A stretch of DNA of 8,225 nt from Tannerella sp. (GTDB lineage Bacteria; Bacteroidota; Bacteroidia; Bacteroidales; Tannerellaceae): contig JAISGW010000012.1 in the NCBI GenBank assembly GCA_031262895.1, forward strand, positions 1 to 8,225, read 5' to 3'. The position numbers and the translations under genes are program-made. The notes below the pieces were generated by a model that was given only the letters and a program-made list of their open reading frames with translations, made no database searches and was not told the origin of the DNA. Positions 4,836 through 8,225 of this stretch are shown one piece after another (within the stretch, counting starts at the first letter, position 1; each line of letters starts with the position of its first letter).

Positions 4836-7643
4836 TTAAAGAGCCAATTTCTCTTGCAAAAAACGCCCTGTATAGGAAGCCGGGCAGGCAGCCACTTCTT
4901 CGGGGGTACCGGCACAAACCAGATGTCCTCCGGCCGCCCCGCCTTCGGGGCCGAGGTCAATGAGGTAATCGGCGCATTTGATGATTTCCAGATTATGCTC
5001 AATGATGACAATCGTATGCCCTTTTTCTATTAAGGCATTGAAGGCCTTGAGCAAGGTTTTGATGTCATGGAAATGTAATCCCGTAGTGGGTTCGTCGAAG
5101 ATAAAAAGAGTAGCTTCGCGCCTTTCTTCACCCAAATAGGAAGCCAGTTTGACACGTTGGTTTTCGCCCCCGGAAAGGGTCGAAGACGTTTGCCCCAGCT
5201 TGATATAACCCAGGCCCACGTCTTGCAGGGGCTGAATAAGCCGCGTGATTTTTTTGGGCAAGGTGCTTTTGTCGCTGCCAAAAAATTCGATAGCCTGGTT
5301 GACCGTCATGTCCAAAACATCGTAAATGTTCTTACCGCGATATTCCACCTCCAAAGTCTCCGGGCGGAAACGTTTACCGTGGCAGGCTTCGCATTCGAGG
5401 GTGATGTCGGCCATGAACTGCATCTCCACCGTGATGGTACCTTCGCCCTTGCATTCTTCGCAGCGTCCGCCTTCCTTGTTGAAGGAGAAAAAAGCGGCGT
5501 CGTAGCCCATTTGTTTGGACAGGGCCTGGTCCGCAAAAAGACGCCGTATTTCGTCATAAGCGCCGATATAAGTGACGGGATTGGAACGGGTACTTTTACC
5601 GATGGAGTTTTGGTCGACAAAGTCGACGGCTTTCACCAGCATGGTATCCCCTTCTATGGCATTGCAGTTAATACGCGCCAGGGGGGCGCCTTCGAGGCGT
5701 TGCTTCAAGCCCGCATAGAAAATGTCGCGTACCAAGGTAGACTTTCCCGAGCCGCTGACGCCGGTCACGACAGTCATCACGTTCAGCGGGAATTTCACGT
5801 CTATTTTCTTCAAGTTATTCCCGCGCGCGCCTTTCACCGCTATATAATTGTTCCAGGGACGGCGGAAAGGCGGCAGCTCAATGCGCTCTTCGCCGGTGAG
5901 GTAGCGCACCGTATAGCTGTTGCTCTGCTTTTGCAGGTGGGCCAAGTCGCCTTGGTAAACGACCTGGCCGCCCAAACGTCCGGCATCCGGCCCGATGTCG
6001 ATGATGTAATCGGCGGCCCGAATGATTTCCTCGTCGTGTTCGACGACGACGACCGTATTGCCCAAGGCCTGCAATTCCCGGAGCACGTTGATGAGCAGCC
6101 CCGTGTCGCGCGCATGCAGGCCGATGCTCGGTTCGTCGAGTATGTAGAGCGAGCCCGTCAGGTTGCTGCCCAGCGATGTTGCCAGATTGATACGCTGACT
6201 CTCGCCGCCCGACAGCGTAGACGACAGACGGTCGAGCGTCAAGTAACTCAGCCCCACCTCTGTCAAATAGCCCAATCTGTTGCGTATCTCCACGAGTATT
6301 CGCTCACCCGTCTTGGTGTCGTGGTCGTCAAGTTGAAGCCCCACAAAAAAGCGCAACAGTTCGCCTACCGTCATGGAGACCATCTCGGCTATGTTGAGTC
6401 CGCCCACCTTCACATAGAGCGCCTCTTTGCGCAGTCGTGAACCGCCACAGTCAGGGCAAGTGGTTTTGCCTGTGTAGCGCGACAACATCACACGGTATTG
6501 TATCTTATATCGCTCCTTTTCCAGCATTTTGAAGAACTCGTCCAGACCGTGAAAGTACTCGTTGCCTGTCCAGAGCAAGTTACGTTGCTGCTTGGTGAGT
6601 TCGTAGTAGGGTTTATGTATCGGGAATCCGAACTTGGAGGCGTTGGCTATGAGCTGCTCTTTCCACCACTTCATGGTGTCGCCGCGCCATGCAGCCACTG
6701 CATCGTCGTATATGGTCTTGGTCTTATCGGGTATTACGAGGTCTTCGTCTATGCCCACTATCTTGCCGTAGCCCTCGCAACGCGGACATGCGCCTATCGG
6801 GTTGTTGAAGCCGAACAGATGCTCCGTAGGCTCTTCGAACACTATGCCGTCCGCCTCGAACCTTGACGAAAATTCGCGCAGCGTATCGCCCTTCTTGCTG
6901 AAAGCCATTACGCCACATACCCCTCCGCCGAGCGAGAATGCACGGTTGGCCGAATCGAGCAGGCGGCTGTGTTGCTCCTCGTCCTCCGAAGAGACGGTGA
7001 GTCGGTCGACTACCACCAAAATATCTTGGGGGTCGGTTGCGCCACTGATAGTGGGCAAAATCTCATCTATAAGCTCCACCTTACCTGAGACATAGACGCG
7101 CTGAAAGCCCTCTTTGACCAGTAAGGAGAGACCCTCCACTATGCCCTGCCCGTGCTGCAATACGAGCGGCGCGGTAATACCCACGCGTTCTCCATCGGGG
7201 AATGAGTATATATAGTTTGAAACATCGGCGGCATTATTAGCTTTCACCTCGCGCCCCGATATGGGCGAGAAGGTTCTGCCTATGCGGGCAAAGAGCAATT
7301 TCAGGTAGTCGTAAATCTCTGTCGATGTGCCCACCGTAGAGCGCGGATTGCGGGTATTGACCTTCTGTTCCACGGCTATGGCAGGCGCGATACCCGTTAT
7401 GCTGTCCACATCGGGCTTGTCTATTCGGCCGAGAAACTGCCGCGCATAGGCCGACAGGCTCTCCACATAACGGCGTTGCCCTTCGGCAAATATCGTATCG
7501 AAAGCCAGAGTCGATTTGCCCGAGCCGGACAAACCCGTGATGACAACCAGCTTATCATGAGGAATATCGACATCTATGTTCTTCAGATTGTGAACACGCG
7601 CGCCCCTGATACATATCGATTGCTTATCTTCCTTGTTACTCAT
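4836..7643 (-). CDS. uvrA: UvrA, excinuclease ABC subunit A
   Basis: The protein has 935 residues, the normal family length. UvrA is the ATP-dependent DNA-damage sensor of nucleotide excision repair; as a dimer it loads UvrB, after which UvrC cuts. All hallmarks are present in both ABC halves: Walker A GLSGSGKST (37-45) and GVSGSGKST (628-636), signatures LSGGESQR (477-484) and LSGGENQR (823-830), and Walker B LDEP (502-505) and FDEP (849-852). Zinc pairs are C286/C289 with C396/C399, and C728/C731 with C751/C754. I chose ATG at 7641-7643; an in-frame TTG one codon earlier is less likely. It is monocistronic, convergent with the 82-residue gene, probably with a promoter at 7801-7808. Oddity: the codon for Ile changes within the gene. 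By hand count ATA is 24 of 35 in residues 1-507 but 5 of 31 in the rest, although sampled GC is similar, so the gene may be mosaic. Confidence 0.97.
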   Translation of the reverse strand: MSNKEDKQSICIRGARVHNLKNIDVDIPHDKLVVITGLSGSGKSTLAFDTIFAEGQRRYVESLSAYARQFLGRIDKPDVDSITGIAPAIAVEQKVNTRNPRSTVGTSTEIYDYLKLLFARIGRTFSPISGREVKANNAADVSNYIYSFPDGERVGITAPLVLQHGQGIVEGLSLLVKEGFQRVYVSGKVELIDEILPTISGATDPQDILVVVDRLTVSSEDEEQHSRLLDSANRAFSLGGGVCGVMAFSKKGDTLREFSSRFEADGIVFEEPTEHLFGFNNPIGACPRCEGYGKIVGIDEDLVIPDKTKTIYDDAVAAWRGDTMKWWKEQLIANASKFGFPIHKPYYELTKQQRNLLWTGNEYFHGLDEFFKMLEKERYKIQYRVMLSRYTGKTTCPDCGGSRLRKEALYVKVGGLNIAEMVSMTVGELLRFFVGLQLDDHDTKTGERILVEIRNRLGYLTEVGLSYLTLDRLSSTLSGGESQRINLATSLGSNLTGSLYILDEPSIGLHARDTGLLINVLRELQALGNTVVVVEHDEEIIRAADYIIDIGPDAGRLGGQVVYQGDLAHLQKQSNSYTVRYLTGEERIELPPFRRPWNNYIAVKGARGNNLKKIDVKFPLNVMTVVTGVSGSGKSTLVRDIFYAGLKQRLEGAPLARINCNAIEGDTMLVKAVDFVDQNSIGKSTRSNPVTYIGAYDEIRRLFADQALSKQMGYDAAFFSFNKEGGRCEECKGEGTITVEMQFMADITLECEACHGKRFRPETLEVEYRGKNIYDVLDMTVNQAIEFFGSDKSTLPKKITRLIQPLQDVGLGYIKLGQTSSTLSGGENQRVKLASYLGEERREATLFIFDEPTTGLHFHDIKTLLKAFNALIEKGHTIVIIEHNLEIIKCADYLIDLGPEGGAAGGHLVCAGTPEEVAACPASYTGRFLQEKLAL

Positions 7644-7710
7644 CAAAAAACTCTAAAACACCTTCATAACGAATCCCACACCGGATTAATTATTGACAAC
7701 ATAAATATTC

Positions 7711-7729
7711 GGGCGAATATGATTCACCC
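7711..7729 (-). repeat. Triloop hairpin in the uvrA leader
   Basis: On the minus strand GGGTGAAT pairs with ATTCGCCC (one G-T wobble) around the loop CAT. It lies in the predicted uvrA leader, about 70-85 bases before the ATG. Its form (GGGCG-type stem, 3-base loop) resembles the palindromes at 7878-7896, so it may be a degenerate copy of the same extragenic repeat rather than a dedicated regulator. Confidence 0.5.
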
Positions 7730-7800
7730 AAAATTTGTGTCGCATTACGTAAGGGAGTATCATCATTTGCCCGATATTTTCTACTGTTTACAATTGATGA

Positions 7801-7808
7801 CAAAGGTA
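7801..7808 (-). promoter_or_regulatory. Probable -7 element of uvrA
   Basis: The plus strand reads CAAAGGTA, so the minus strand reads TACCTTTG, matching TAnnTTTG with the commonly preferred CC. I see no good -33 box at 19-21 bases upstream. Transcription from here would give a leader of about 150 nt before the uvrA ATG, long for a housekeeping gene. No other TAnnTTTG match was found between here and the start codon. Confidence 0.5.
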
Positions 7809-7864
7809 CGAAAAAAAGTGTATGAACAGCGATTTGTCGCGCCCGTGACCGCATGCGGTTCAAA

Positions 7865-8085
7865 ATTCCGTCCGTAGGGGCGTATTGCATACGCCCACAA
7901 TGATTTACATATTAAGACTATGTCATTCTGAACGAAGTGAAGAATCTCAGCACCGGCAGGCTTTTGCATTTTTCATCGTGCCATTCGGGTCTGAGATTCT
8001 TCGTCGCCTCTCGGCTCCTCAGAATGACAGGTTATTGGTAATGTGTACATTACATTGGAGCGTATTGCATACGCCCCTACGGAAT
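7865..8085. repeat. Composite element bounded by inverted GTAGGGGCGTAT repeats (MITE/REP-like)
   Basis: The left end reads ATTCCG-TCCG-TAGGGGCGTAT (7865-7885). The right end (8069-8085) is the exact complement of ATTCCGTAGGGGCGTAT, so the ends match apart from a 4-base TCCG duplication at the left, with a perfect 14-base core (7872-7885 against 8069-8082). Each end also holds the quasi-palindrome GCGTATTGCATACGCCC in the same orientation (7880-7896, 8060-8076), and the left copy folds as an 8-bp stem with loop TGC. A second inverted repeat is nested inside. No transposase is encoded, so a non-autonomous element or pair of REP-like units is the likely reading. Confidence 0.7.
7921..8029. repeat. 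Nested inverted repeat of the TGTCATTCTGA family
   Basis: TGTCATTCTGA (7921-7931) and GAAGAATCTCAG (7939-7950) reappear as exact complements at 8019-8029 and 7991-8002. The spacer between the two blocks is 7 bases in the left arm and 16 in the right. The arms are separated by 40 bases (7951-7990) of unrelated sequence. This is the extragenic repeat whose chance translation gives peptides such as CHSERSEES, often mis-annotated as small hypothetical proteins. Confidence 0.75.
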
Positions 8086-8098
8086 CGAAAACCACCCC

Positions 8099-8129
8099 GC
8101 GCCGATGGCGCACCCCTCCACAGGAGGGG
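8099..8129. repeat. Two tandem perfect triloop hairpins
   Basis: GCGCC (8099-8103) pairs with GGCGC (8107-8111) around loop GAT. CCCCTCC (8113-8119) pairs with GGAGGGG (8123-8129) around loop ACA. Both are perfect and only one base apart. They directly follow the composite repeat element and have the look of another extragenic repeat unit. No T-run follows. Confidence 0.6.
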
Positions 8130-8144
8130 AATGTGACTGCGTAG

Positions 8145-8225
8145 CTATCGGCACTTTAGTGGAGCCTTGGGTACCCGCTTAATTTCCGTGCCTTGCGGAG
8201 AGCCGAAACTAAGCAGAGCCTGCGG
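8145..8225 (-). other. Open minus-strand frame / imperfect inverted repeat at right edge
   Basis: On the minus strand a frame is open from the right edge for 26 codons to a TAG at 8145-8147 (ending VPKAPLKCR). It could be the 3' end of a gene outside the window, but 26 open codons are weak evidence. The same stretch holds an imperfect inverted repeat: GCTTAATTTCCG (8177-8188) against CCGAAACTAAGC (8203-8214), 10 of 12 paired, which favours another repeat unit. I cannot decide between the two. Confidence 0.25.

Noticed and set aside
5157..6440. 427-codon open frame on the plus strand
   Set aside because: It lies entirely antisense to uvrA, whose motifs are all intact; the open frame is a by-product of codon bias and its translation shows no family features.
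7644..7646. TTG as uvrA start codon
   Set aside because: ATG follows immediately at 7641-7643 and gives the natural start; nothing favours the TTG.
7690..7890. 66-codon minus-strand frame upstream of uvrA
   Set aside because: It spans the likely uvrA promoter and the left palindrome of the repeat element, with no coding features.
7885..8136. 83-codon plus-strand frame translating to CHSERSEESQ
   Set aside because: This is the well-known spurious translation of an extragenic repeat; it covers the nested inverted repeats and starts with TTG.

Overview
The window looks like chromosomal DNA of a member of Bacteroidota, most likely order Bacteroidales. The evidence is the DUF4494 and DUF6057-type proteins (families I know essentially from this phylum), -7 promoter elements of the TAnnTTTG type, A/T-rich start regions mostly without Shine-Dalgarno sequences, and Bacteroidales-style lipoprotein signals. 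I cannot name genus or species.

Layout. Positions 2-220 (+) hold the end of a short putative lipoprotein gene cut by the left edge. Positions 221-417 are a repeat-rich gap: two perfect hairpins with 3-base loops, then an unusual array of thirteen in-phase 8-base units (320-423). The array changes strand polarity after four units and runs into the stop codon of the next gene. A four-gene minus-strand operon follows (4350 to 418): a DUF4494 protein, the PLP-binding YggS/PLPBP homologue, a five-helix membrane protein resembling DUF6057, and a WD40-like (PD40) beta-propeller lipoprotein with a CMNCH haem-c-type motif. The gaps between genes are 1, 31 and 10 bases. The first two genes look like core genome. 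The last two are GC-richer and form a pair of unknown function at the cell envelope.

Positions 4351-4491 form a divergent promoter region with one perfect -7 element on each strand. It serves the operon on the minus strand and, on the plus strand, an 82-residue charged, probably coiled-coil protein (4492-4740) that ends in a strong hairpin terminator. Convergent to that gene is uvrA (4836-7643, minus), encoding the full-length damage-recognition ATPase of nucleotide excision repair. It probably has its own promoter near 7801-7808 and a leader of about 150 nt.

Positions 7865-8225 are non-coding and packed with repeats. A composite element of nested inverted repeats (about 7865-8085) is followed by triloop hairpins and a further imperfect inverted repeat at the right edge.

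The main points for a second look are the 8-base-period array, the nested repeat element upstream of uvrA, and a sharp change of isoleucine codon choice inside uvrA. The codon change suggests either a recombinant gene or a chimeric assembly join. I see no convincing complete new system such as defence, CRISPR or biosynthesis. The DUF6057/PD40 pair is the least understood protein-coding unit.
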